NCBI GenBank assembly: GCA_022828595.1
Contig: JAKGHH010000002.1
Coordinates: forward strand, 69,908,383 to 69,972,382
From: Nelumbo lutea
Lineage: Eukaryota > Streptophyta > Magnoliopsida > Proteales > Nelumbonaceae
Reading direction: 5' to 3'
DNA: 64,000 nucleotides
The notes under the pieces were generated by a model, which saw nothing but the letters and a program-made list of their open reading frames with translations, was not told where the DNA came from and searched no databases. This document shows, one piece after another, positions 11,717 through 24,476 of the stretch; the first letter of the stretch is position 1, and each line of letters begins with the position of its first letter. The position numbers and the translations under genes are program-made.

Positions 11717-13560
11717 GTGTCCAAACTCAACTACATTGCCTTAATTATATGTGTTATCATCATTTTTTCAGCAAAGTGCAAGTTTCATCAAGGCCGATAC
11801 CAAGAATTATGCTCCATTTACCCCTTTTGGTACTCATGGCATTTTTCGAGGCCTCAACTATTCTTTTTTGTACATATATTGGGTTCAATGTCTCATATTT
11901 TTTGTGGTTTTAAGACTTTTGAAAAAAGGTTTTAGTAACTTAATATATGATTTTAAAGATGAAGGTGAATTTCTCATAGCACGGGAAAAAATGCTCTGTA
12001 AATATGATTTGAAAGAAAATACATGGTTAAAAGGATTGTTTGAAGTGAAAGAGAAATGGACATTAGTTTATGGGAGGAACCACTTTACTGCTAATATGAA
12101 AAATATTCAAAGGATCGAGAGTATGAATTGTCTTCAGAGGTTATTTGAGATCATCATTGAATTTATCGTGATTTTTCAACCATTTTGAAAGAGTCGTTAA
12201 ATATAGATGTAAAAAAGAATTAGAGATGGATTTCAAGATGATTCAAAATAAGCCCTAGTTAAGCTTACTAGTTGAAATTCTACAACATACTATTGAGGTT
12301 TATATTCCTACAGTATTTAGGGAATTTGAAAGGGAGTTTTTAACTTCTTTACATTGTGTTATAAATGGTAGAATTGAAACGGAGATAGGGGTAAGGTATA
12401 GTGTAAGAATGAAAGGTAATAATTATATGCATGATGTGACATTTTCAACATTAAATACATTAGTTTCATGCAGTTGTAGACTTTTTGAGTTTACGGGGTT
12501 GCTTTGTACTCATGGGTTAAGGGTGCTATTTGATAATGGGATATTGGAACTTCAAACTCAATATATATTAAAAAGATGGACAAGAGCTGCAAGGGATTAA
12601 AGTGCAATAGATTATCATGATTGTGCAATTAAACTTGATCCCAATTGTAGATATATTATGAGGACTACAAAATTAGGGAGAACTTCACGAGATGAAGGAA
12701 CTTATTTGTATGTACTAAATATCTTTCAAAAGATTCATATTGGAATGGAAATGATGATAAAAGATAAAGTTTATAACAATGCACAATACATTGTTTCTAA
12801 CAACATTGAAGATGTATTTCAACAAGCTAATCAAGTTGGATGATGTCATATGGTTGATAATTTAAAAATTGAGGAAGACAATGTAGAAGAGCAGAATGCA
12901 GTAGCATCTAATGATGTAATGAATAGGATGAAAGGAGTTGAAAGTAATAATAGGGGTGGTAAAACTAGTGGTGATGGTGGTGGTGGTGGTAAAATCAAAC
13001 AACATTTTGAAAAAATAAAGGAAATTAAGAAAAATTCTCAAACCCAGCCACAAATACCAACTACTATAGCCATTGAAGGTCAACCCTCATCTCAGCCTCA
13101 TCCACAAATCACATCTATAACAATCATTGAAGCTCAGCAATCATCTCAACATGTTTTGGTATTATATCATGTTCTATTTATGCTATTTTTGCTAAGGTTA
13201 TGTCTCATATTTTAGTTATTTATTTAATTTTTTTACAATCTTGTTTAATAGGGATTATATGGTGTTGATGCAAATGTGAGTCATTTTCTTAATATTAATA
13301 AGCTCTTAACCATATATCCATTACATACTATGAATACCAATACACCTCATATGGGAATTTCAATTATGACAAGGTTGTTACATGTATGTTTTTCACCATT
13401 TTTATGAATTTCTTTATATTTTAATCAAATTTCATTTATGATTCGAGTATCATGTTTCATTGCTGGCTTCAATAGTTTCAAGTATGGAAACAATCGATGA
13501 TGATAGTCAATTGAATCAAGGATCTAACATGAATGTGTCACGCCAATTTTTTGGGCCATA
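11717..13560 (+). pseudogene. FAR1/FHY3-MULE transposase-like pseudogene
   Basis: Pieces in family order are visible: GFSNLIYDFKDEGEFL, KYDLKENTWLKGLFEVKEKW, LVYGRNHFTANM, QRIESMN (transposase C-terminal part, about 11930-12140), then a SWIM zinc finger at about 12460-12520 (CSCRLFEFTGLLCTH, the CxC...CxH pattern). An acidic and Gly/Gln-rich tail follows (12850-13200). FAR1 proteins are nuclear light-signalling regulators derived from Mutator transposases. Breaks: an extra A in the A-run near 11925 shifts frame relative to the copy at 1-438, and stops occur after FQPF (12186), at 12258, 12598 and 12841. A further GSNMNVSRQFFGPYHNQ-like tail ends at about 13570. It could be a dead MULE. It is not translatable as one protein. 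Confidence 0.75.
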
Positions 13561-16365
13561 TCACAATCAGTAGTGATCCTAATAGGTTATATAGGATGAC
13601 TAAGCATCACTTTGGTTATTTTGAAGTTTTGTTAAATCCAGATTAAATTGTAATTATTTCTAATATAATTATGTGATTCCTAATCTAATACTTATTTTTC
13701 TCTTTCACCATGAAAAATTCATATTTTTATCATGATATGCTTTTAATACTATCATATTGTGATGTTCAGATGTATCAATTTAGCAAGTATGTTTATTGTG
13801 AATTTACTGGTCAGAAGAATCATTATCAATTACAATTGGGTCTTATTAGCTCAAATTTGATGTTCTGATTACAAATCTTATGTAGTCTAGTATAGAATTG
13901 GTAAACTGGTTCTATTCATCTACACATTTATTTACTAGGTCAGCACTAGGTCTACCCTGACTGGACAAACCTTATCCATTGACAGCACTATATTTGAATC
14001 TATTAGGCAAGAATCTGAGGTAGGTTCAAATTCAATTGATTTATATATCTAAATATCTGTCTTAATCTGATGATTCAATGTAAAGCTCAATACATCTGCA
14101 CTAAAAATATCATGAACCAAAAATTAAATATGAAACAAGAATATATATGTTGTGATTAGACAAAAACCCTTTAAATTAAAATCCTGAAAAGATACTATGT
14201 ATATTTGATTGGAACAACTAATATCCAAATTTCAATAGAAAAGCTAATAGAACTGAAGGTAATTACTTAAAATTCTAGAATGAACTAATTTTAATTTACC
14301 ATAATGTTCATGAAGTGAATCTACTATAGATGATTGATTAGTCATGGCCTCATAGATTATAGCATTAAAAGAAGGATGCAAACGTATCCATTTATCTGAA
14401 TTCAAATTTGAATCCAATCCAATCAAGGTCATTTGAATCTAATTGGTTTCAAAGTAATATATTTACTGTAAGTCATAGATTGAAGTCTCATTGAAGCTAT
14501 TACGTCAAAGTCATTTAGGCCCCGTTCATTTTTTGGTAAGTTACTTACTTGGGTAAAAGAGTCTTTTTAATTACTTTGTTAGAGGTAACTTTAATTGGGG
14601 AGGTTTTAATCCAATTTAAAAAAAGAGAGGGAATGTTTCAATATTTAAGAAAAACCTCAGGGAGGCTTAAGTATCTTACCTTTATTTTTATTTTAGAATT
14701 ACCTTATTTAGTTTGATTGAAATACAAATGAAATAAATCAAGATATGAACCATGTCCTATACGCCTCTAGCGATACTTTGAACCATGTCCAAAAACAAAA
14801 TCTTCTGTGAGTTGCTGAAATGTTAATAACTTAGGAGAGTGTTTTGTATTTTGCTTGGTTTGAATCAAAATGATTTCATGTCAGTGCCATATAGGCATTT
14901 AATTAGATTTCAATAGTCAATTTTCTAATTATCTAGAGATTATATTTGGTAAAAATATTGTACATTTTTTATGAAAGTTCATGTCAAGGGGTGTGAGGTT
15001 TGGTGCTAATGTGGTTTGATATGGATGCAAAAACACATATTTCCTACTAAATAGAATCTAAGTATATCTATATTGTTGGAATCATGTTTTCAAATTTATA
15101 GGCCAAAGTACAAAAAAAAAAATTCAAAATCTGTTGTTTCCATTGAATTCAACTACCTCTATAAAGAAGAATTTGGTAGATTAGGTATTTCATTTGACAA
15201 ATAATAATAATATTACATTGAATTCATATCAATATCATAAATAGTCTCGTTAAACAAAAAACTCAAGTTTAAGTATTTTTGTAACCAGTAATAATAATAT
15301 TACCTCAATTATACACTAATTCTTATACATATATACCGAAAGAAACCCAACCATGAATACTATGATTATAGCCTACATGGTCTTCAACTCCTTGACAAGT
15401 GAATGTTGAAAGGACCTCAAAGCTTCCAATGATAATAGGCATCTCTAAATCTTCCAATTCCTCCATATAGGTTTGTACAATTCAACTATGATTCACTGAA
15501 GCAGTATCTTCATCAAACAAATTTATAGAGACTGGCCAGTGAAAAAATTTGCACTTCTTTTTGTTGTTGGTTCCCCTATAGTGACACAAAATTATTATAA
15601 TACATCTAGAACACATCTAAGAGTCTTCTTAACAATGTACACCTATAACACAAAATTATTATAATGTATACAGTATTGCTAGAACACGAGTAAAACATTC
15701 TGTTTGGGTTGAAAAATGTCTTTGAAACCCGAATCACACATTTTCTTCCACAATAACAATATTTTGCTTCATACTTCAGATTTTTATAGGATGTATACTC
15801 AGATGTAGATTGTTAAGTACTCATCCCTATGTCAATAAACACATTAAATCAAATAATAAAATAAATACCCATCCCTATTTTAAAACATCAAATAACATTT
15901 CTTTGTCTAAATTCATAAACCATCAAATAGTAGTTGAATAATAAAATAAGTAACCCTTTAACGTTACTGAGGATCAAGTACTCCTTTCATGTTTGGCACA
16001 ATTCTTTTAAAGACTCACTTTGCACATATTTGGCACAATTGGCCACTTAGGTGTTGGCAGCAAAATCAATGATATGGAACCAATGAAACTATATGAGCTT
16101 TTCTTAGGAAAAACTATACTACTACTTATGGGTTAAGTGGGATGAGAAGGAATATGGGTTTGATGTAGCATATCAGTGGGAAGACAATTGGGATGAACAT
16201 TGAACAACTAAAATTAGGTATGCATATAGTGAAGCAAAAATCTAAAGCAAAAAATAGATATAATTTAGGTATAATGGTTAAATCTGGAGAAGCAAAATAC
16301 TATTAGAAAATCATTTGCAACAAAATAACTAACACCGGACACAATAAACAATAGCTAGGGTTTAA
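13561..16365. other. No gene recognised
   Basis: AT-rich sequence without a conserved protein on either strand. At 14518 the word GGCCCCGTTCATTTTTTGG followed by AAGTTACTTACTTGGGTAA looks like a MITE terminus, and a related start occurs at 10497 (GTCATGTTCGCTTTTCAG, then AAGTTACTTACC). No matching right ends could be set. Confidence 0.4.
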
Positions 16366-16450
16366 GGGTTCAAAATATTAGAGGTTAGGATTTTAGGCTT
16401 CAAAATATTAGAGGTTAGGATTTTAGCGTTCAAAATATTAGAAGTTAACA
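16366..16450. repeat. 30-bp tandem repeat, about three units
   Basis: TTCAAAATATTAGAGGTTAG recurs at a 30-base period (CAAAATATTA at 16371, 16401 and 16431). The first two units are nearly identical and the third breaks down after GAAGTTAAC. Confidence 0.8.
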
Positions 16451-16598
16451 GTTTAACCTATTGTTCATGCTTTGTTTGATGCCTGATGCTTGTAGCAGCG
16501 CCGATAATTGCAGTGACAAACTGGACAAAGTACTAGGTTGCCGATTTAGAAGAAGAGGGAAGAACAGTAAACAAGAAAATTGGGAGCGGAAGTGTGTG

Positions 16599-16602
<4 letters not shown>

Positions 16603-16638
<36 letters not shown>
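16603..16638. repeat. (AG)n microsatellite
   Basis: An uninterrupted AG dinucleotide run of about 36 bases, preceded by a short GTGTGTGT tract. The charged and Ser/Leu ORFs crossing it on both strands are products of the repeat. Confidence 0.9.
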
Positions 16639-16641
<3 letters not shown>

Positions 16642-16849
16642 TAATCATCACTGGTGATTGGTGTCCAATGGTGCAACTATCGCCGGTGGTCGGTGTGGAA
16701 CAGGAAGGGTGAGAGAAAGGAATGTTGTGAATTCCTTAGCAGGAGAGAGGGCAAGAGAAAGAAAGAGGGGGCAGAGAGGAAGCGTCGAAATAAAGAAAAA
16801 GACTGGCAAGTTTTTTCAAAACTTAATAAAAATAATAAAATAAAATAAA

Positions 16850-19800
16850 AATGGCTGCTAGTTTCAGCCTTTCACATCCGTTACGAGCTAATGATGTGGT
16901 AAAATTGCATTGGTGGTTGTAGAGTTTTTTCTGTAACCTTGATGTAGACGATGTGAACTCTAAGGTGGCATAAAGTCATTAAAAGAATAAATCATGTTTA
17001 AAGAAGCTACTAAAGAAAAATGATATAAGGATTTCAATACCAAAGCATAATTCGAATCAAAGTCACTAAGTAAGAGATCATTAAGAAAATATATAACTTT
17101 TATAAAAACCAAGTCCAATAATGGTTTTCAAATCTTTTACCTAGAGAAGTTTGATAGTTGATAATGACAACCATTATATTAATTGAGGAAAAAAATCCAA
17201 TACTAAAAAGTTTCAAATATATCTCTACATAAAACAATGAAGATGATTGCTTTGGTATTGTTTAATCTATTTCCTAAAAAATGTGGGAGAAGGTTAAACA
17301 AGGCAAAAGATTTTTTTTTTTTTTGAAAATCTTTAAAAAGTGGGTACAATGCATAGATCATCCGATAAAACTCTAATAGTAAGTTGTTGTGGTGGGCCTT
17401 CTTCCTATAAAGATAAATTTAAAGTTACCACATGACTAAAGTGAGTTAAAGATTTTAAAAAAATTTACCATATTTAAGAAGCCAATAAGGAAAAGTATCC
17501 TAAAGTACTTGCAGTATAAGGAGTGTAGCAAAATAAATATATTCTTAATAAAGAATAATATATTCCTTTACAACTTAGAAAATATAGATCTCCCTTTTAT
17601 TTATAAATGACTGAGTTGTTAAGCAAAAAATCATATATTGATGGAAAAAGCGAAAAAAGGAATCACCTAATCTACCTCTTAGGCCTTGATTGTTGTTGGA
17701 TAAGTTATTTATGTAAGTAAATGCACTACTAACCTAATTACTAAATAGTGTAGCTCGATTAATCCACTAAATAATTTGCATAGATTCAAAGTAAGGTGTC
17801 AAACAAATCCTAATAAGAGTGTGGCATAGACTGAAATGGGCCTTTCACAATTTTATCCATTGTACCAAATTCCCTTTAAGGGGTGTTGTGTAACGTGGGT
17901 GAGAAATTGGTGTGTAGACTGGTTTATACCATATTAGTAAGTTTTTTCTATAATTTTTTTTTTCTTAAGGGGTGTTTTATTAAAAATCTCTAATTTTTTT
18001 CTATATTATATGAAAATTTCTCTACGAATTTTCTAAAAGTTCTTTTTTTTTGTGAAAATGAATTGTTTTCTTTTTTGTCTTATAACTCCATTACAATAAT
18101 CTTAATTTTTTGAAGAATTAAGTGGTAGATCATAATGGATCAAGACATTTCCCCAACTTTGTTAGTTTTCTAGGAGAAGAAGAAAGCATAAGAAGAAACA
18201 AACTAGGGGCCTAAAAACCACTATGCAGCAAGAAGATGAAATTCATGGGTTTAGTTATTTGAATACTTGAAAACCATCCAACCTTCTAGCTTTATTTACC
18301 AATTCATATAGAACTAGACCTTTCTAGTTTGATCGTTTTGACTTGATTATCCAATTTGCCAAACAAAAAAGTGCAAGGTTGGGTAATTTGAATACGTGAA
18401 AACTGTCCACCCACTAGCTTTAATTACTAGTTCATAAGGGAAATTTACACTAAAAAAGTAATTTTATTAATTATAAAATAATAAAAATTTAGAATAACTA
18501 ATGGAAAATAACAGAAAAATATTAACAACAATTTTGTTAATAAACAAAAATTGATAAAATAAGGATTTTTAAAAAATAAAAAATAAAAATAAAAGTTTAA
18601 AAACTTAATTTTTAATTAACCGATAAAATAAAAGAAATTTTCACTAAAAATAACATTAATATTTTAACATATTAAAAGTAATATTTATCACGAAAATATT
18701 AAAAATCAGAAAGTAAATGAAAATAAAAACAGGGGAAAATTAAAAATCATCAACTTACTTTAGGTGATTAACTTATTAAGTAACTTATTAATTAAAATAA
18801 ATTAAATAACTTAGTTTTATTAACTTACTCTTGAATTAGTAAAATTAATTTTACAAAAAATTTAAAAATTAAAATTATTAATAAAAATGATAAAAAATTG
18901 TTAAAAGCATAGTAAAAACTGTTTCATTAGTTAAAATTTATAAAAATTAAAATAAAATATTTTTTGAAATTTAACTTAGTAACTCCCTCTCCCTAATCCC
19001 TTCTAGATTTTTGGGTTTACTGTGATCTATTAGACAATACATAACCCGAGAATAATGCTAAGATGCATAGGGTTCAACTTTGTCCAATTACAAATGTCTT
19101 AAGACTCTTGTCTAAATGTCACTTAACAAAACCTGTGCATCACATTTACGAGTAATAAAACTAATAAGATGTACTAAAAATAGTAAAAATTAAGATAAAT
19201 ATAAAAGTTAACACAAATTTATCTAATAACATGTAACCCACAAATAGTTTGGGTTGGACTTGTACCACTTGGCCTAATTGATTTTGTGATAAGGCTCCTA
19301 CGACAATTTCTTTTAACAATGTGCATTGCATGGGGCCCAACTAGTATGATATAAGGGCTTACACATGCTACCTTTTGGGAGGGCTAGTTGAAGATTAGCC
19401 ATGTTGGTTCAGTTACTTTGAAACACTTTAGGTAAGCTAGTTCCTATTTGGGAGGGCTGAAGTACAATAACTTATTAGGCATTTTAATGATACTTAAAAA
19501 TCTGAGGCCCAATACAACTTTGATCCAATTATCTAAGATTTGGATAATGTATTTATGTAATCGGATCAGATTCAGATGTTGTAAACTACATCCAATTAAA
19601 TAATTGGATCGGATTTGGATTTAGCCCCATTTGATCTGATTAAAATCTGGATCTAATTATATTATAATATTTATTGATCTTCATATATATAACTTTTATA
19701 TAATTATATATAAAATTATAAAAAATATATTCTATATATTATATCATATATGAATTTATATATATTATGAAGGATTCAGTATATTATATTTACATTAATT

Positions 19801-20733
19801 TATTATATATAAAAATTGAAAAGTAATTATATTTTTAGTTTTTTTGGTATTTAAAAAAAATAAATTGGAGTCAGATTAAATCTAAATCTGATCCCAAGTC
19901 CATGATGTCTTCAAATTCAATCAGATTCAGATGTAGGTTTTCAAAAGTCGAATTGGGTGCAGGTTTTGTTGAATCCAATCCGAGTCCGACCTGATGATAA
20001 CCCTATAACTTATGGCTGTCCAAGGTGGGCTTTACATGAATAACCTATAGGATATGTTTGATAAAAAACCAAAAGAGCCAAATTGGTTGTTGATCATTGA
20101 AGGGTTTGTCTGCTTCAGCTTTTTGGATAATATATCAACAGTTAAACTAATTTAGCTGAATCTTCAACTCAGCATTCCCAAACGGACACCTAAAGCCTAT
20201 TTCATTGGGAAGACTGAAGTGCAACAGCTTTTGGCTTTTCTAGGTGGGCCTTATATGGACAGCCTTTAAGTTATATTTGATGAAAAATCTGAAGAGCTCA
20301 AATTGACACTAGGGTTAGAGGTTAAGACTGTGTTTGGTTTGAAGGAAAAGGTAGGAAAACCTATACAAAGTTTGTAAAGTTTTCCTACCCTTTTCCTTCA
20401 ACCAATCATTTATTGGACTGTCTTATTCAGCTTTCTCAAAGCATCTGGCCAATTAGTTGAGTGCCCGTTTGGGAGGGCATTCACAGAGCAGCTTCTGGCG
20501 TTGTATGAGCCAATAAACCTTGAAAGTCATGAAGCTTTGTTTAGTAAAAAATCTACAAAGTCAAAAATAGGCTTAAGTGAGTCCAAAAATTGACTTTTGG
20601 GTAGGCTCTCCCAATCCCAATCGGGCACCATTTCAGCTAGGCTGAAGTGAATAGCCTTTTAAATCGTTGATTGACAATCGATATGGACTCAACTCAGGTG
20701 TAAAATATAAAAACCTCCCTTGAGATTTCTAAC
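16850..20733. other. No gene; A/T-rich and decayed repeats
   Basis: 18.4-18.97 kb is almost pure A/T words (AAAATTAATAAAA style) with no structure I can name. 19.35-20.65 kb holds several diverged copies of a repeat marked by GGGAGGGCTGAAGTG, AGGTGGGCCTTATATGGAC and AGTTGAATCTTCA, related to 835-1790. A compact candidate element at about 20462-20632 begins GTGCCCGTTTGGGAGGGC and ends in the inverse-like CAATCGGGCAC. The third copy of the 10.8-kb repeat is at 17812-17890. Confidence 0.4.
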
Positions 20734-21234
20734 TAGAGCTGTTCATAAGAATGCCCAATCCGATTAAATCGATCAACCCAAGTCGGTCGGGTTTTCATCA
20801 ATATCGGTCGGTTTCAGGTTGGAAAAATATATAAACGGATATATCGGGTCAGTTTCGGTTTTGTTGTGTAAAAATCGAAACCAACCTGACCCGAATACTA
20901 GTTCGATAGTTCTTAGTTTGAGTAGTTTCCTACTTAACTATAACTAATCTTCTACTAGAACTAGAAAGCCCATTAGGCAATTACAATTAGAATAGGCAAT
21001 CTATCATAGTTTCTAACTTTCTATAATCTTTTACACCAAATAGGCAACCCATTAAGCAATTACAATTAGAATTCAATTAGGTGTCCTTTTATACAGGAGC
21101 AAAACTGAAACCGACTAGGTCGGTTTGGCCTATCAGTGGACCAGTTTCGGTTTCCACCTCAAGTAACCCAACCAAGTCGAATCGATTGGGAAAACCCCAA
21201 TAAACCAACCCAACCTGACCTGTGAACACCCCTA
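20734..21234. mobile_element. hAT-type non-autonomous element, 501 bp, 8-bp TSD
   Basis: TTTCTAAC at 20726-20733 is repeated exactly at 21235-21242. The enclosed 501 bp begin TAGAGCTGTTCA and end TGAACACCCCTA, inverted ends that match at 10 of 12 positions. The interior is rich in GGTCGGTTTCGG-type words and lacks coding capacity. Eight-base duplications and TAGGGGTG-type ends are the signature of hAT MITEs; an active hAT transposase elsewhere would be needed to move it. Confidence 0.75.
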
Positions 21235-21242
21235 TTTCTAAC

Positions 21243-23523
21243 AATCATAGTAACATCTCCTAAAAATCTCCCCTGCATTTTCGGGAAAATTTCCACTTAC
21301 CTCCCTCCTATCACTTCCCTAAATAGAAAATATTCGCCTAATGCATTAGTTTATTTAAAATACTCATTCCACCTTTGTATATTATTAATTTTATATGGAT
21401 TTTTACTAAAATAACCTCAAAAAAGGTTTAGCATTATAACTAGTCATTCACTGGCTCTATCGGGGTATCCTTTTCCTTTACAAATTACAAGAAAAGAATT
21501 TAATCTTAATGGTAACCAACATTTATCTATCAACCAAAAAACAAAATCAAAACTTTGTTTCTATAATTCAATGCTTTTATAGCAAATGAGATCATCTTGA
21601 TTGAACCTCTTAAGAATATTTTCTAATCCTAAACCTTTTAGAATATTTTCTCCCCATTGGTCATCAGTCCTCCTCGTCCTAAAATGGAGAAGTAAGGGAA
21701 TTAATAAATAATAAAAATTTTGAAAATAATTGAAAAAAACATGCATTATGCAGAAATTCAATTAATGTAAATCCTTTGCCTACCTTTGTCACCTTCTGTG
21801 TCCATTCAATATCCCTTCCTATCACTGTACTGAACTACTTCCTCGCTAATCTTGCCAAATCATCTTGTATCTAGTTGGAGAATTGAAGTCAATCCATCTT
21901 ATTTGTGTGGCCAATTTTAACTATCGTTCACCTCATACAACTTCTTAGTCCACCCTTTCAACTTGATGGTTGCAAACTGTAGTATTGGGGTCCTATCCTT
22001 GGATATAGGATTCACCTCTTGTGTCCAATTGACGATGTAAGCCAAGACTCTCCGGTGAAACTTGGCTTTGAATTCTGACCATCTTGGTGCTTGTAGTGAT
22101 TCACCACCCTTTGTTCGTTTGTAATCTTGCATCACTCCCTAGTCCCTATATACCTAAAGACTAAAGTTAGACCACCATGGTGGTGGTGGTGGTGGTGGTG
22201 GTCTTGGCAAAGGGTCAATGAAAAAGGGTCATGATGGGGTTAGGTCGAGGGTTAACCCTCCACTTAAAGACTAAAGTTAGATGCTTCGACAATTTTCTTC
22301 TTCTTCTCAGTTAGGTTTTTCTTCTCTTTTCTTCTCAGTTAGGACTTTGCAAAACCACCAACGATCACTCCTCTCACCACCGTTCTCACTATTTAGGGCT
22401 CGCTCAAGTGCATTGTTTCTTGCTTTAATCGTTGCCGTCATTCTTGCCTCCACCGGCAACGACATCAATCTGTTGAACCATTGCACCATGATCTAGAATC
22501 AGCGGAAAAATGAAGGTTTCGAAACGTTGTTTCAAGCTTATTGTTGGCATTCCTTCTCCCCGAGTTTTGAATCAACAACATTGATGTTTCCTTCTTCCAA
22601 TATATTGATGCTGACAAAGGAACAGAGGAAAAGATTGACACTGATGATTGAACGGAGGAAGGAGCAACAGGGGAGAGCAAGATGATGTCAACGATTGAAT
22701 GAAGGAAGGAGGAGAAATAGGGACAATTGAACGGGGGAAGGAGGAGAATAGGGGCGAGCAAGATGATGCTGGCGAGTGCGACAGGACCATCTGATCTAGA
22801 GGCATCATCGCGATCAAATTTTTCTATATTTTTATTATTTTGTATATTTTATGTATTTTTTTTTGATAAATCATTTTAGTTGAAATATATAATGAGGATT
22901 GGATGATTATTATTTAATCATTTTTTGTGATTATTTTCTGTAAATTTTCTTTTATTCTATATATATATATATATATAAAATTTCATCATTTTTTTCTATT
23001 TTTACCTGAAATGTATAATTTTTGGAGATTTTTATTATCATTTTCTGTATTTTTGTGATTATTGTTTTTAGTTTAAATATACACTTTTTTGGATTTTATA
23101 TTTAATTTATTATTCTGCAATTTGTGATGTTTTTTGGATGAAAATATATTTTTTGAAAAATTTTATTATTTGTATGTTTTCAGTAATTTCTATCATTTTT
23201 GTGCATTTCTGCAATTGTTTTAGCATTTTCCTGCAATTTTTTTTTATTTTCTTCAATTTTCTATGATTTTACAATTTCTCTTTCCTTTTATTTAAATTTT
23301 TATTGTTTTCTAATTTTTTCTTTGATTTTTGATGTTGCCATTTATTGTAATTTTATGCATTTTTTGAAAAATTGAATTTTTATGTTTTTGTAATTGACAT
23401 ATATAAATGTATGTTTTTATGCAATTAGAATATAGAAAAATTATAAAAAAAAAAGTCTAATTTGAAAAATTGAAATAGAGGGTCAAATGGGTGGATTAGG
23501 GTGGGTCAGGGTCAAAGTGGGTT
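21243..23523. other. No gene recognised; direct repeat and AT-rich stretch
   Basis: A 72-codon minus-strand ORF (22135-21917) and two Ser/Pro-rich ORFs at 22.3-22.8 kb match no family I recognise. A 17-base direct repeat at 22155 and 22265 encloses a (TGG)n run at 22178-22201. 22.8-23.5 kb is T-rich with repeated ATTTTTTG and TTATTTTCTGTA-like words. 23470-23523 contains AGGGTGGGTCAGGGTC, which may be the edge of a GGGT-rich element. Confidence 0.4.
22155..22281. repeat. 17-bp direct repeat around a (TGG)n run
   Basis: TAAAGACTAAAGTTAGA is present at 22155-22171 and 22265-22281 with 93 bp between, starting ACCACCATGG(TGG)n. The perfect repeat could be a target-site duplication of a small insertion or the result of slippage; the enclosed sequence has no poly(A) or inverted ends. 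Confidence 0.55.
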
Positions 23524-24329
23524 ATGACTAGGCCTATAAACGGATCGAATTCGAATAGAATCTGGCTAGATTCGAATTCAAAACTGATTATGAACACTTA
23601 TTCGAATTCGATTCGATATTTGACGGATATCAAATCTTTGAGTTCGAATTCGATTTTGATTATCAAATCGAATATTCGATTAGTTCGACCGATGGCAGTG
23701 GTGGCCGGTGAGTGGTGATGGCAGTGTGGTGACGGAGAAGGAGAGATAGAGAAGATGATGGTTTTCGTCAATGATGGTGGTTGTCGTTGAGACTACTATC
23801 ACTGACGATGGCAATATGACGAATGAGAGATAGAGAAGATAATGGTTGTCGTCGATGATGGTGGTTGCTCGAGCGACTGAGATAATGATTCAAGATTTGA
23901 AACTTGAAAGAGAAGAGATAGAGGAGAAGATAGAATAGATAGGTGATGGTGGTTGCTCGAGTGGCGTCGAGTTGCTGGTGTGGCCGGTGTGGTTGCTTGG
24001 GTGACGGCACAACGGCAGCAGCGACGAAGGGGGGATTAGGGTTAGGATTTGCAAGGAGATGGAAGAGAGAAGAAAATGTCGAGTGACTTAGGGTTTAGGG
24101 CCGATTGATTGGGGTTTGAGAAACAGATTCCTCATTTACCCCTAAGAGATTTTATTTATTACATTAATGTACATATATATATCGGTTTAGATATTTATGG
24201 ATCGGATCAATGCATATCCGAATTAGATCCGATAATTTAATCCGTAAGAAATTAATAATTGAATTCGACCGAATATTCAATTCAAATTATCTGAATTCGA
24301 TTTGATTGTGTCGAATTTTGACCCACTAA
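23524..24329. repeat. CGAATTCGAAT-rich repeat with internal GATGGTGG duplications
   Basis: Both edges (23540-23690 and 24180-24320) are dense in ATTCGAATTC and CCGAATATTC words on both strands. The middle carries two diverged copies of a segment with GAGAGATAGAGAAGAT and GATGATGGTGGTTG (about 23740-23790 and 23825-23870). This edge-middle-edge pattern fits a non-autonomous DNA element, though the ends do not pair well and no target duplication was found. Confidence 0.4.
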
Positions 24330-24425
24330 TAGGGTGACAAATGGGTTAGCGGGTCAATATGCGTGCGTTGGTACTCAACCCACCACACCCAACCCAACCC
24401 ACCAATTTGCCGGTTGCCACCCCTA
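24330..24425. mobile_element. Short hAT-like MITE upstream of NSA2
   Basis: Begins TAGGGTGACAAATGGG and ends CCGGTTGCCACCCCTA, so the inverted ends share TAGGG(G)TG(G)CAA. The interior is ACCCAACCC-rich. At about 96 bp it would be an internally deleted remnant. The flanks show no 8-bp duplication. It lies some 230 bp before the NSA2 start codon, within the likely promoter. Confidence 0.4.
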
Positions 24426-24476
24426 GGCGGAATAGCGGATGGATCGGTTTGAACCGGCACGGCCACCGTCTTGGCC

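Noticed and set aside
12862..13083. Minus-strand Thr/Phe-rich ORF
   Set aside because: Antisense shadow of the Gly/Asp-rich tail of the FAR1-like pseudogene.
16445..16848. Overlapping ORFs on both strands at the AG microsatellite
   Set aside because: Ser/Leu and Arg/Glu runs are microsatellite translation; no homology recognised.
21917..22135. 72-codon minus ORF (MMQDYKRTKGGES...)
   Set aside because: Looks compositionally protein-like but I recognise no family and see no partner exons; not reported as a gene.
22281..22817. Ser/Pro-rich ORFs on both strands
   Set aside because: Low complexity, mutually overlapping, no domain; treated as non-coding.
24330..24425. A target duplication for the promoter MITE
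   Set aside because: The 8 bases on either side (CCCACTAA and GGCGGAAT) do not match; only the inverted ends support it.
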